Shown here piece after piece: positions 32,986 to 41,677 of a stretch of DNA of 64,000 bases. The stretch is taken from assembly GCA_027623315.1 (NCBI GenBank), contig JAQBYD010000001.1, positions 62,001 through 126,000 on the forward strand, written 5' to 3'. The stretch's first letter is position 1, and each line of letters starts with the position of its first letter. The DNA is from Verrucomicrobiota bacterium (GTDB lineage Bacteria; Verrucomicrobiota; Kiritimatiellia; CAJWTS01). A program made the translations under genes and the position numbers. The notes under the pieces were generated by a model. The model was not told the DNA's origin, ran no database searches, and saw nothing but the letters and a program-made list of their open reading frames with translations.

Positions 32986-35283
32986 CTAATTGGTTGGACA
33001 CTTGTAGTCTGGAAAACGTTCCCGCAATTCCTCTTCGGTCTTTTTTCGCTCCTCGTCGCGCTCGAGGACTTTGTAGGATTCGATAGCGCGGCACAGGCTG
33101 TCGGGAACGATCACGTCGTCGTCGAATAGCAGGGCGACGATCAGGAAGTATCGTACCGCGGTCTCGGGCCGGCTGTCGCATTGCGCGGCGCGCCCCATCC
33201 CGGCGAACGCGGCCGCGCGGATGCCGAGCTGCGTGTCCGCGGCGGCCGCATCGGCGGCCTGCTTGTAGAATTTTCCGGCCGCCGCGCAGTCGTCGGCCCG
33301 GTACAGCAGATCGCCCAGGCGCAGGGCCGCTTCGGGTGCGTACTCGGTTCGTGCTTTCTGCGCGAGCGCTTTCGTAAATGCGTCGCGCGCCTCGTCCTCC
33401 TTGTCGAGCGCCATGTACGCCCGGCCCGCGAGGACCCATCCCAATTGCAGCCAGTTCGGGTCATCCGTGGCCTTGACGATCTGGGCCGCGGCGTCGATCG
33501 CCTTGTCGTATTGCTGCTTCTGCATGTGATGGTTTGCCATCCACTCGAGCATGCCCGCGCTGAAACGCGACTTGATCGAGGTGCCCAGCAAGCCCTGCAG
33601 AAGCGTCACCGCTTCGTCGAACTTCTCGAGGCCGTGCAGCACGTGACCGAGGTGGAACGTCGCCTTTTGCTTCAGGTCGGGATCCTCGGCCAGCTGCATG
33701 GCCTTGCGAAGATGCGCCTCCGCTTCATCGGGCCGCTCGTTCTCGCTGAGTATGACCCCGTTCCAGAAGTGTGCGCCGGCGAGGTGCTTCGATTTCGGAT
33801 AGGTTCCGATGAATTCGGTCAGCGTCTTGGCAGCGGCGTCATCGCGCTTGAGGTGGATCTCGCTCATCGCTTTCTGGTAGTGGGCCGTTTCGGCGATTGC
33901 ATCATCCGGATGCTTTTTGATCAGGTCGGTCCAGTCACGCACGGCCTGGTCATGCTTGCCCTCGCGGGCCAGGCAGAAGCCGGCGGCGAACAGTGATTGC
34001 GCGGCCATCGCGTTGGTCGGGTAGTCTTCGACGAGGCGGCGATACTGCTTCGCGGCCTCCGGAAACTGCTCTCGTTTCTGAAGTCGATTCGCCACGCGGT
34101 ACAGCGCGTCCGCCGCGAGGCGGTGGTCGGGATGCTTGTCGACGAGACGGAGATAGGATTGAACCGACTCGTCGTCCTGGTTCAACGCGGCGTGAGATTC
34201 GGCCAGGAGCCAGAGGACGTCGGGTGCGAGGTCCGGGTTCTTGACGTGCGGTTTGGCCATCTGGATGGCCTCGGCGTAGTCGCCCTTACGATAGTGGACC
34301 AACGCCTTCTCGTAACCGGCGACCGACGCGTAACGCGACTCCGGATACCGCTTCAGAAGGTCCGCGTAGGTCTGCACCGCCTCGTCGTGCTTCAAGAGTT
34401 GCCGTTGGCTGTTGGCCTTCACGTACAGCCACTGCGCGCCCTCGTGGTCGTCAAGGTCGTCCAGTGACACCTTGGCAATCTGTGCCAGCGCCTCCGTGTG
34501 CATCCCGGCGTTGTGGAAGGCCCACGCCGCCTGAAGCCGGCCGTCACCGGCGCGCGGATCCCCGGGATACTTCTCCAGGAGGGTCGCGAACGCATGCGCG
34601 CTCTTATCGAAGCGTTCGAGCCGGAAGAGCTGGTCGGCGAGCTGGAACCAGGCTTCGGCGCCAACCCGGTCCGTGCCCGCCTTCTGCGCCGCCTCGCTAT
34701 AGAGCTTGAGCGCCTCCTCGATCTGGCCTTCCTTCTTCAGCGCCTCGGCTCGCGCGAGGAGCGAATAGGAATAGAATTCCGAATCGCCAAACTCTTTGAT
34801 GACACGTGCAAACTGCGCCGCCGCTTCCGTGTTCTTGCCGGTTTTCTGCAGGGCACTGCCATGCATGTATAGCGCGGCGGCCAGGATCGCGTCGGGGGGC
34901 TTCTTGCCGATCAGTTCGGCGAAGAGCTCAGCCGCGGCCTCGTACTGCGCCTCCTCGAAGAAGATTTCCGCGCGCCGGTAGCCCGATCGATGATGGAATT
35001 CGCTGTCCGGAAAATCAGAATAGACCCGCTTGTATGCCTTGGCGGCCGCAATCTTGTCTCCGAGCTGCAGTGCGCATTCAGCCATGCGAAAGTAGGCGGC
35101 ATCGATGCCTTCGGTGTCGGGGTGATTCTCGACCACCGTGCGATACTCCTCCAACGCGGCGCGGTGCAGACCACGCGCGTACAGGCCGTTGGCGAATTGG
35201 AGCTGCTGGCCCGGGCTAAGCTCCTGCGCCGCGGCGGGCGCGGCGGCGAGCGCGGCAATCGTCATCAGGGTGACCATTCTCAT
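32986..35283 (-). CDS. Large secreted TPR protein of the ExbB/ExbD operon
   Basis: 765 residues with a signal peptide (VTLMTIAALAAAPAAAQ) and then TPR units over nearly the whole length: QFANGLYARGLHRAALEEYR, LYSEAAQKAG, YADLLKRYPESRYASVAGYE, QSYLRLVDKHPDHRLAADAL, YRRLVEDYPTNAMAAQSLFA and about fifteen in total. The style resembles YbgF/CpoB and BamD-type periplasmic TPRs, though much longer. The start overlaps the exbD stop as ATGA. It is probably a periplasmic scaffold that couples the proton-driven ExbB/ExbD motor with cell-wall or outer-membrane partners. Confidence 0.88.
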   Translation of the reverse strand: MRMVTLMTIAALAAAPAAAQELSPGQQLQFANGLYARGLHRAALEEYRTVVENHPDTEGIDAAYFRMAECALQLGDKIAAAKAYKRVYSDFPDSEFHHRSGYRRAEIFFEEAQYEAAAELFAELIGKKPPDAILAAALYMHGSALQKTGKNTEAAAQFARVIKEFGDSEFYSYSLLARAEALKKEGQIEEALKLYSEAAQKAGTDRVGAEAWFQLADQLFRLERFDKSAHAFATLLEKYPGDPRAGDGRLQAAWAFHNAGMHTEALAQIAKVSLDDLDDHEGAQWLYVKANSQRQLLKHDEAVQTYADLLKRYPESRYASVAGYEKALVHYRKGDYAEAIQMAKPHVKNPDLAPDVLWLLAESHAALNQDDESVQSYLRLVDKHPDHRLAADALYRVANRLQKREQFPEAAKQYRRLVEDYPTNAMAAQSLFAAGFCLAREGKHDQAVRDWTDLIKKHPDDAIAETAHYQKAMSEIHLKRDDAAAKTLTEFIGTYPKSKHLAGAHFWNGVILSENERPDEAEAHLRKAMQLAEDPDLKQKATFHLGHVLHGLEKFDEAVTLLQGLLGTSIKSRFSAGMLEWMANHHMQKQQYDKAIDAAAQIVKATDDPNWLQLGWVLAGRAYMALDKEDEARDAFTKALAQKARTEYAPEAALRLGDLLYRADDCAAAGKFYKQAADAAAADTQLGIRAAAFAGMGRAAQCDSRPETAVRYFLIVALLFDDDVIVPDSLCRAIESYKVLERDEERKKTEEELRERFPDYKCPTN

Positions 35284-35705
35284 GGTGCTTTCTCAGGGGG
35301 TTTTGCCGTGGCGAACGAAATGTTCCAGATGTCGCACTTGCGACAGACGTCAAGCACGTCGATGACGTGACGGTAGGGCGTCGATTCATCCGCCCGGATC
35401 AGTACCGGGTATCCCGGCGAGACCGCGACCAGCTTAGTCAGCAACGAGGTCAACGCCGGCGGGTCGTAGGCCTTCTGGTTGATCTTGACGATTCCGTCCG
35501 CAAAGACGTTCATGATGATCTCACCGTACAGGCGGTCCGGTGCATCTCCCGTCTCGGCCGTCGGTAGTGTGATGTCGATCTCGGACTCCCACTGCGAGAA
35601 GACCTGCGTCGTGATGAAGAAGCAAAGGAGCAGAAAGACGACATCCAGCATCGGGGTCAGTGGAAATCCCGGATCCGTCGATGCCGCGTTCTCACGAAAG
35701 TTCAT
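35280..35705 (-). CDS. ExbD/TolR-type energy transducer
   Basis: 141 residues with the family layout: short cytoplasmic N-terminus, one membrane helix FPLTPMLDVVFLLLCFFITT that carries the essential proton-conducting Asp, and a periplasmic domain ending in PVLIRADESTPYRHVIDVLD. It forms the motor with the ExbB/TolQ protein encoded 14 bases upstream in overlap. It should deliver proton-motive force to the downstream TPR and VWA proteins, since no TonB gene is present in the window. Confidence 0.94.
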   Translation of the reverse strand: MNFRENAASTDPGFPLTPMLDVVFLLLCFFITTQVFSQWESEIDITLPTAETGDAPDRLYGEIIMNVFADGIVKINQKAYDPPALTSLLTKLVAVSPGYPVLIRADESTPYRHVIDVLDVCRKCDIWNISFATAKPPEKAP

Positions 35706-36468
35706 CGTTTTCCCTCACGCGCAATATGGAGGTCAGGACCTCCATCGAGGCCGCTTCAAGCTGCGAAACGCGCTTGCCGGCGAGGCTGCGGAAATAGGCG
35801 TAGAAGGTCATCGCCGGGATCGCGACAATTAATCCGGCGATCGTCGTAATCAACGCCATCGAAACGCCGTGCGCGAGAATGACCGGGCGCACCTTGATCT
35901 CCTGGAAGATCAACCCCTGGAACGCCTGCAGCATGCCCAGCACGGTGCCCAGCATCCCGACCATGGGCGCGATGGCGCCGACATCGAGCAGGAAGCGCGT
36001 GGGGTCACGAATCCCGTCGGCCTGGCGGCGGCCCTCGGCCTCCATGACGTCCTTGAGCAGCGAGGCGTCGACATGCGTTACGGATTGGATGTAGTTCAGC
36101 GCCGCGAGCGTGACCGCGCCGACCGGGCACGGCTTCTGGCTGCACACCAGGCGCGCTTCATTGAGCTCGCCCTCCTGGATCCGCGTCACGAGTTCCTGCA
36201 GGATTCCCGCCGGCACGACCTGGCGCGTGCGCAGAATCACGAGCAGGTAGACGACCAGCGCGACGACGAAAACCGACAACACGACGATAATTTTCAGCGG
36301 CACACCGCCCTGCGCGAAGATCACCTGCCACGTAATCTGATTTCCCGCACTCTTGATGGCCTCCCCGATCCCGTCCGCCGCCAGGTCCTGCGCGGCGACC
36401 GGATGGCCCAGCGGCAGAGCCAGCAACATCATAATCAGGGCGGACTGAATCAGACGGTATCGATACAC
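35692..36468 (-). CDS. MotA/TolQ/ExbB-type proton channel
   Basis: 258 residues. GTG start with a strong AAGGAGA site. An N-terminal signal-like segment (SALIMMLLALPLGHPVAAQD) precedes the first membrane helix of the core (IIVVLSVFVVALVVYLLVIL). The core then has FLLDVGAIAPMVGMLGTVLG and VILAHGVSMALITTIAGLIV, the two helices that line the channel in TolQ/ExbB. It overlaps exbD by 14 bases. The stop of argH is only 20 bases upstream, so the motor may be co-transcribed with argH. Confidence 0.94.
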   Translation of the reverse strand: MYRYRLIQSALIMMLLALPLGHPVAAQDLAADGIGEAIKSAGNQITWQVIFAQGGVPLKIIVVLSVFVVALVVYLLVILRTRQVVPAGILQELVTRIQEGELNEARLVCSQKPCPVGAVTLAALNYIQSVTHVDASLLKDVMEAEGRRQADGIRDPTRFLLDVGAIAPMVGMLGTVLGMLQAFQGLIFQEIKVRPVILAHGVSMALITTIAGLIVAIPAMTFYAYFRSLAGKRVSQLEAASMEVLTSILRVRENDELS

Positions 36469-36488
36469 GGTGTTCTCCTTCGGTTCGG

Positions 36489-37892
36489 TTAGGTGTGTGA
36501 GCGTTTTGATTTCAGATCAGGATAACGGACCCCGAGCAGTTTAGACAATGCCCGCTGACAGTCCATCCGTCGTGACCGGTTCTGCCGGCCGTGCTGCGTC
36601 AGTTTTCGCCGCAAGCCCGGCAGATCGAGATTTCCCGGTGCCCCGCGGTGCGTTTTCTGCAGTGCTGCCGTCTGCGGGTCCCGGTCGTTCAAATCAGATA
36701 GATGCCGCTTGACGTTCTGGTAGGCGTCCCGGAATGGCATGCCCTCGGCAACCAGCTCAAGGACCCGGTCCGTGGCGAATACGCCCGCGCCGAAGCCGGC
36801 TCGCAAGGCCTTGCGGTTCACCTGCAAGGCATCGATCATCGGCACCAGAATTCGCAGGCTGCTGCGCGTGATCTCCACGCCTTGCATCAGCAGACCCTTG
36901 GACTCCTGCGCATCCCGGTTGTAGCCGCCCGGCAGGCCCCGCATGATCTCGGCGGTCGTGTGCGCCGCGGAGAGCACGACCGCGGACCGCGCGCGCACCA
37001 GTTCCAGGACGTCCGGGTTGTTCTTCTGCGGCATCAGGCTGCTTCCGGTTCCCAGTTCGGCGGGCAGCGTGAAGTATCCGAACTCGGGCAACCCGTACAG
37101 CATCAGATCCTGGCTTAAGCGCGAAAGGGTCAACATGACCTGCCCGAGCGCGCCGAGGATAGCCGATTCACATTTACCCCGTGCGCTCGTCGCGTAGAGC
37201 ACATTGTTCATCACCCGGCTGAAACCGAGCAGTCGCGCGCTGAGTTCCCGGTCAATCGGCAGCGGCACGCCGTATCCGGCAGCGGCGCCGAGCGGGCATT
37301 GATCATTCAGAACATACGCGGCGTCTAGAAGGGTCAAATCATCGAGCAGGCTCTCCGCGTGTGCCGAAGCCCAAAGCCCGACGGTGCTCGGCATCGCCGG
37401 TTGCATGTGCGTACGTCCGGCCATCGGCACGGACCGGGTTTTCGATGCAAGCTGCGTCAATGCCATGGCCAACGCGATGCACTCATCGATGCATCCGGCG
37501 ATGGATTCCCGGCTGTAGAGCCGAAGGTCCAACGCCACCTGGTCGTTCCGGCTGCGCGCGGTGTGGACCCGCCGTCCCGCTTCGCCGAGTTTCCGCGTCA
37601 GGTGCCGCTCGACCGCCATGTGGACGTCCTGGTCGGCGACCGTGATTCGGAACGTTCCGGCCCGTGCCTGCTGCATCACGTTCACAAGTTCAGCCACGAC
37701 CCGCTTCTGCTGGGTTGCGGAGATGATTGCCGGCTTAATCGGGACGCGCGCCAGCATGGTGACGTGTGCCGCAGTTCCAAGGCAGTCCACCTCCACCAGC
37801 GCCCGGTCCAGCCTGCTGTCATCACCGGCGGTGTAGTCCAGGACGTCGGTCTGGATGGCGCCGACGGTCGTTTTCTGTACGGAAGCAGGCAT
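36489..37892 (-). CDS. argH: Argininosuccinate lyase
   Basis: 467 residues from ATG 37892, the usual length. Cleaves argininosuccinate to arginine and fumarate, the last step of arginine synthesis. Family motifs: VHTARSRNDQVALDLRLYSR, AGRTHMQPAMPSTVG, and the catalytic-loop signature GSSLMPQKNNPDVLELVRA with its serine. The fold belongs to the fumarase/aspartase superfamily. An open extension to 38174 has no conserved sequence and overlaps the upstream gene. It sits in an unusual place for argH, between envelope-protein genes and the ExbB gene, without other arginine genes. Confidence 0.95.
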   Translation of the reverse strand: MPASVQKTTVGAIQTDVLDYTAGDDSRLDRALVEVDCLGTAAHVTMLARVPIKPAIISATQQKRVVAELVNVMQQARAGTFRITVADQDVHMAVERHLTRKLGEAGRRVHTARSRNDQVALDLRLYSRESIAGCIDECIALAMALTQLASKTRSVPMAGRTHMQPAMPSTVGLWASAHAESLLDDLTLLDAAYVLNDQCPLGAAAGYGVPLPIDRELSARLLGFSRVMNNVLYATSARGKCESAILGALGQVMLTLSRLSQDLMLYGLPEFGYFTLPAELGTGSSLMPQKNNPDVLELVRARSAVVLSAAHTTAEIMRGLPGGYNRDAQESKGLLMQGVEITRSSLRILVPMIDALQVNRKALRAGFGAGVFATDRVLELVAEGMPFRDAYQNVKRHLSDLNDRDPQTAALQKTHRGAPGNLDLPGLRRKLTQHGRQNRSRRMDCQRALSKLLGVRYPDLKSKRSHT

Positions 37893-37945
37893 CCGCGTAT
37901 CATTACCGATCCCAACCGACAGCCTCAAGCTCAATACTGTACCGT

Positions 37946-39238
37946 CTATTTGGATTTCGGCGCCGATTCGGCGCCTAGCACCCGCTTCTGCAGATCCGCG
38001 AAGCTCGCGTCGGCGGCTTCGAGCAGCCGCCCCAGCGAGCGCTCGCGCTTGCCTTTTGCAAGGGCCTCGAGGAAGGTGCGGTAGGATTGGATCACGGGCT
38101 GAAGCTCGCGCGGGTAGCCGAGCCCGACGCGTTCGATCCGAACAATCGTCTGCCACGCAGCGACGTCGACCCACGGCTCGTGCCGCCGTGCGATGGCCTC
38201 GTGTAGCCTGACCGGCTGCGTGGTGTCCGCGGCCACGGAGGCAGGCTCGATCGGCACCAGGTGCAGCGCCGCTTCGAGATTACGCAGGACACGCGGCGTC
38301 AGCAGGGCGTAGGCCGGGATAATCGTGTGCTGGCGCACAAGCCATTCCTGCCACTTTCGCTCCAGCCCCTCGGGTGATCCGTCCGGCGCGAGGTGCCGTG
38401 CGAGCCAGTCGAGTCCGGGGCTCTCGCCGGAGGCCAGCGTGCGGTAGAGACTGTCCAGAACCGCGCCGCGCTCGGGCTGCGCGTACAGCCAGGCGAACAA
38501 GATCCCGTACAGATGGCGCCGGCGTTGCACCTCGTCCGGCGCGACGTCCTGCACGACGTCGGCAATGCCCGGGGCCGCACCGGATTCGAGCATGCCCAGG
38601 ACGAGGTCATGATTTCGCGCACGCACCACTTCGTCGAGGCGTTGCGCCAATCCTTCGGCAAGCCATGTCGGCACCGCGGGCGGATGATCGCCGCCATACT
38701 TGTGGACCGCAACGCGACTCAAGAGCAGGCTCGCGAAGACGGCCGTGAAGGTCTCGCTGTCGGCGTGGTCCATGTTGATCACGCGCATGCGTTGGACCAT
38801 GCGCTTGCCCTCCAGCCATTGCTTCGCGAGAATGCGCCCTCGCGCGTCGGCGGCGTCAAGGCGCAGTTCGATTCTGAGGGCGTCACCGGCCGGCAGTGAA
38901 ATGCGCTCCTTAAGTCGCCGCTCGACGCGGACGCAGAGCTCCTCGCTGACCAGGGAGATCCGCGCGACGCGGAGCGAATCCGGGCCCGTGATCAGAAATC
39001 GATGACCGCTGGAGTAGACTCCTTTGAGCGCGGGCTCGTTGGTGGATCTCCAGAGCGGCAACGATTGCTGGGCCCGCGTGGCCCCGGGCAGATAGAGGCC
39101 CAGAAGGGCAACCGGAATCGCGAGGACGTGATGGTGGCGCGTGCCGGTTGTTCGACCGCGCCGTTTATCGCGTGAGCGTGAAACGGACCCTGTTGTCTTC
39201 GAGCACAACCGTGCTGATGTTGTCGAATTCGGCTTCAT
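37946..39238 (-). CDS. Peptidase-MA-like secreted protein without an HExxH motif
   Basis: 430 residues from ATG 39238. A basic N-terminus of about 34 residues and a hydrophobic stretch (HVLAIPVALLGLYLPGATRA) may form a long signal peptide. The middle has the peptidase-MA-like pattern PTWLAEGLAQRLDEVVRARN, and a helix-rich C-terminus follows. In active members an HExxH helix precedes WLxEG. Here the corresponding helix reads FTAVFASLLLSRVAVHKYGG, with no catalytic His-Glu-x-x-His, so it is probably a pseudopeptidase. The start is uncertain because the frame is also open further upstream over the end of the zinc-ribbon gene. Confidence 0.7.
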   Translation of the reverse strand: MKPNSTTSARLCSKTTGSVSRSRDKRRGRTTGTRHHHVLAIPVALLGLYLPGATRAQQSLPLWRSTNEPALKGVYSSGHRFLITGPDSLRVARISLVSEELCVRVERRLKERISLPAGDALRIELRLDAADARGRILAKQWLEGKRMVQRMRVINMDHADSETFTAVFASLLLSRVAVHKYGGDHPPAVPTWLAEGLAQRLDEVVRARNHDLVLGMLESGAAPGIADVVQDVAPDEVQRRRHLYGILFAWLYAQPERGAVLDSLYRTLASGESPGLDWLARHLAPDGSPEGLERKWQEWLVRQHTIIPAYALLTPRVLRNLEAALHLVPIEPASVAADTTQPVRLHEAIARRHEPWVDVAAWQTIVRIERVGLGYPRELQPVIQSYRTFLEALAKGKRERSLGRLLEAADASFADLQKRVLGAESAPKSK

Positions 39239-39953
39239 GCTTGAATCCCGCGAGCACGCGTCGCCTGGCAGCCGACACGAGGATCGCCTTGAAGGGGAAA
39301 GGGAAGGGGACGTGACCGAGGGATGCTCGCGTGATCTCGACGACGCCCTCATCGGCCGTGCCGGTGAGCGTGTACTCCAGGTGCCAGAGCGGCGTCTCGT
39401 ACTCGCCCACGATGAGCGGCCCGTAGGATTTACGGACCTGTAACTGAAATTGGCCCTCGGCGAGATCGGCGAAAACGGCGGCGTCGGGCTTGGCGTCGAT
39501 CTTCTTCTTGCGCGTGTCGTGCTCCTCCCCGGTCGCCGGTTTCTGGTCGCGTTCTTTTTTACGCGCCGCCTCCTCGGCCTTGCGGAGCATCACGTAGGCC
39601 AGGTAGGCATTCAGATCCTTCTCGCTCATGGAGCGCGTGAGCGAACCCTTGGATTTCAGTTCGACGGCGACGGTCTCCAGTTTGGCCGCCACTGCGTGGC
39701 CCTGGCGCGGGTCGCCTGGGCCGGCGCCGATGGTCGTGGGCCAGAAGGCGACACCAATTGCCGCGACGATCAGGAGGCCAATCAGTGTCAGGACGTTCTT
39801 GCGGCGCTTCGGCGCGCGCTTCTGCTTGAGTTGACGCGCGACCTCATCCGGTGTGAGGGCGTCCGCATTGAGGCGTACGCCGCAGCGTGCGCAAAATATT
39901 CGTCCGAGGTCATTGTCGTGACCACATTGCTCGCAGGGCACCGTGATTAGCAT
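39165..39953 (-). CDS. Zinc-ribbon membrane protein
   Basis: 262 residues. N-terminal zinc ribbon with two CxxC pairs (VPCEQCGHDN and IFCARCGVRL), a basic stretch (KQKRAPKRRKN), one membrane helix (VLTLIGLLIVAAIGVAFWPT) and a large C-terminal domain presumably outside the cytoplasm. A Lys/Glu-rich segment (EEAARKKERDQKPATGEEHD) interrupts the domain. The domain pattern, LNAYLAYVM near its start and a final beta-rich region VVEITRASLGHVPFPFPFK, is not one I can name. Its end overlaps the start of the peptidase-MA-like gene. Confidence 0.75.
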   Translation of the reverse strand: MLITVPCEQCGHDNDLGRIFCARCGVRLNADALTPDEVARQLKQKRAPKRRKNVLTLIGLLIVAAIGVAFWPTTIGAGPGDPRQGHAVAAKLETVAVELKSKGSLTRSMSEKDLNAYLAYVMLRKAEEAARKKERDQKPATGEEHDTRKKKIDAKPDAAVFADLAEGQFQLQVRKSYGPLIVGEYETPLWHLEYTLTGTADEGVVEITRASLGHVPFPFPFKAILVSAARRRVLAGFKHEAEFDNISTVVLEDNRVRFTLTR

Positions 39954-39990
39954 GACCGGTCAGGTGCGTGCAGCGGCTGCCGGGCGCGGG

Positions 39991-40365
39991 TCAGTCGCTG
40001 GACGCGCTCTTTCCCTTCGATTCGGATTTGGATTCGGACTTGGATTCGGACTTGGATCCGGACTTGGATTCGGACTTGGATTCGGACTTGGATCCGGACT
40101 TGGATTCGGTCTTCTTGCCGTCGCTACTCGAGGATGAACTGCTTGAGGGGTCCGTGTCCGCCTTGGCCGCCTTCTTGTAGCTCTCGCTCCGGTAGTCGGT
40201 CTCGTAGAATCCGCTTCCCTTGAAGATGATGCCTGCACCGGTACCGATCAGGCGTTTGATCTTGCCGCGGCACTTTGGGCAGCGCTTCAGGGGCTCGGCC
40301 TTAATGCTCTGAAACTGCTCGAACGCGTGGTTGCACTTCTGGCATTCATATTCGTAGGTAGGCAT
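39991..40365 (-). CDS. FmdB-family zinc-ribbon protein with a Ser/Lys/Glu repeat tail
   Basis: 124 residues. Residues 1-55 are a standard FmdB zinc ribbon: MPTYEYECQKCNHAFEQFQS, then RCPKCRGKIKRLIGTG. Residues 73-124 are low complexity: eight serines, then SKSESKSGSK-type four-residue repeats, encoded by a 12-base DNA repeat. FmdB proteins are small regulators or metal-site proteins of unclear function. A second, shorter FmdB is at 47066. Confidence 0.9.
   Translation of the reverse strand: MPTYEYECQKCNHAFEQFQSIKAEPLKRCPKCRGKIKRLIGTGAGIIFKGSGFYETDYRSESYKKAAKADTDPSSSSSSSSDGKKTESKSGSKSESKSESKSGSKSESKSESKSESKGKSASSD
40021..40109. repeat. 12-base tandem repeat coding the FmdB tail
   Basis: About seven near-identical copies of GGATTCGGACTT, some GGATCCGGACTT, in frame with the FmdB gene, each coding Lys-Ser-Glu-Ser or Lys-Ser-Gly-Ser on the minus strand. 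Slippage could change the copy number. Confidence 0.92.
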
Positions 40366-40517
40366 AAACGGGGACTCCCCTTTCTAAGGTATGGAACCGT
40401 GAACAGTATCGCCCCGTTTCGGCACATGTCAATGTTGCGCGTCACGACGGAACGGCGCAACCCAGGGACGGCATACCGCCTTGCAGCCCGGGGAAAACTC
40501 GGACAGACTGCCGGGCC

Positions 40518-41405
40518 ATGAGCTTTGACCACCGTCGCTATATGGATGAGAAGCGCTTGTGGGTGAATGCCGAGTTGGAGACGCGCTTAGCGTCGTCCGG
40601 CACACCGCCGGTTGAGCTGCACGACGCCATGCGCTACGCGATCCTGGGGGGCGGGAAGCGTCTTCGCGCCGTGATCTGCCTCGCGTGCGCCGACGCCGCC
40701 GGCGGTGCCCCGGGCGTCGCGGCGGGGCCGGCGCTTGCCCTGGAGCTCCTGCACGGATACACACTGATTCATGACGATCTGCCCTGCATGGACGACGACG
40801 ACATCCGGCGCGGGCTCCCCACCGTGCACGTCAAGTACGGCCAGGCCGCCGCCGTGCTGGCCGGCGACGCCCTGCAGGCGCTGGCCTTCGAATGGGCGGC
40901 GGCGGGTGCCGCGCCCGCCCCGCATACGCCAACCGCGATCGTGACCGAACTCGCACAGGCCGCGGGCAGCCTTGGTGTCGTGGGCGGACAGGTCATGGAC
41001 CTCGCGGCGGAGCAGGAGCAGCCTTCCGCGGAAGCCGTCGCGCGAATTCACCGCCTCAAGACCGCCATGCTCTTTCGCTGCGCGGCACGAATGGGAGCCA
41101 TCGCCGCGGGTGCCGGCGATGAAATCCTTGCCGGCCTGACGCAGTACGGAGAAAACGTTGGGTTGGCGTTTCAGATCGCGGACGATGTGCTGAATGCGTC
41201 GTCTACCGCACAGCAGATCGGAAAGCCGGCCGGAAGCGACGCGGAACGCAGCAAAACCACGGCCGTTGCCGTCTACGGACTCGATGGCGCGCGACAGCGC
41301 GCGGACGACCTCGTCTCGGCGGCCGTCGACGCTCTGGTGGGCCTGCCCGGCCCGGTCGATCCGCTTCACGCCATCGCGCACTACATTACGTCTCGGACGC
41401 ACTGA
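40518..41405 (+). CDS. ispA: Short-chain polyprenyl (farnesyl/geranyl-type) diphosphate synthase
   Basis: 295 residues, family length. Elongates allylic diphosphates with IPP. The first Asp-rich motif is HDDLPCMDDDDIRRG with GGGKRLR before it and a Tyr at the position five before the motif (GYTLIHDD), typical for short products. The second motif is FQIADDVLNASS, so the usual DDxxD is DDxxN. K and Q residues for diphosphate contacts (HRLKTAMLF) are present. It stands alone; no DXS or other isoprenoid gene is adjacent. Confidence 0.92.
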   Translation: MSFDHRRYMDEKRLWVNAELETRLASSGTPPVELHDAMRYAILGGGKRLRAVICLACADAAGGAPGVAAGPALALELLHGYTLIHDDLPCMDDDDIRRGLPTVHVKYGQAAAVLAGDALQALAFEWAAAGAAPAPHTPTAIVTELAQAAGSLGVVGGQVMDLAAEQEQPSAEAVARIHRLKTAMLFRCAARMGAIAAGAGDEILAGLTQYGENVGLAFQIADDVLNASSTAQQIGKPAGSDAERSKTTAVAVYGLDGARQRADDLVSAAVDALVGLPGPVDPLHAIAHYITSRTH

Positions 41406-41677
41406 GTTGAAACTTCCCCAGATTTTGGGCCCCCTGTAGCAGGGCTTCGTGCCCTCGCGCGGCGCGGGGGCAAGCTCAGCACGGTACAGGGCAGGCACGA
41501 ATCACTCGAATCGACGCGAACGACGGTAAGAGAGACCTCGGTGTTCGATTCCGCGGCCAGGCCATCCGGTATGTGGGTATGTGAGTATGTGGGAAAGATC
41601 GGAAAAGGACCTCGTGTCGGGGCATTCTCCAACTCCCAAACCCACGCACACACACACACCCACGCCGCTCAGGTTGC
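41406..41677. repeat. Repeat-rich intergenic region
   Basis: 272 bases without a gene. It contains a CACGAATCAC-family relic (41496-41520), three degenerate copies of GTATGTGG (about 41570-41594) and a CA dinucleotide run (about 41648-41664). Confidence 0.7.

Noticed and set aside
37893-38174. N-terminal extension of argH to 38174
   Set aside because: The extra 94 residues are basic low-quality sequence overlapping the preceding gene; the family length is met from 37892.
40021-40109. CRISPR-like array
   Set aside because: The 12-base units are adjacent without spacers and lie in frame in a protein gene; no cas genes are present.
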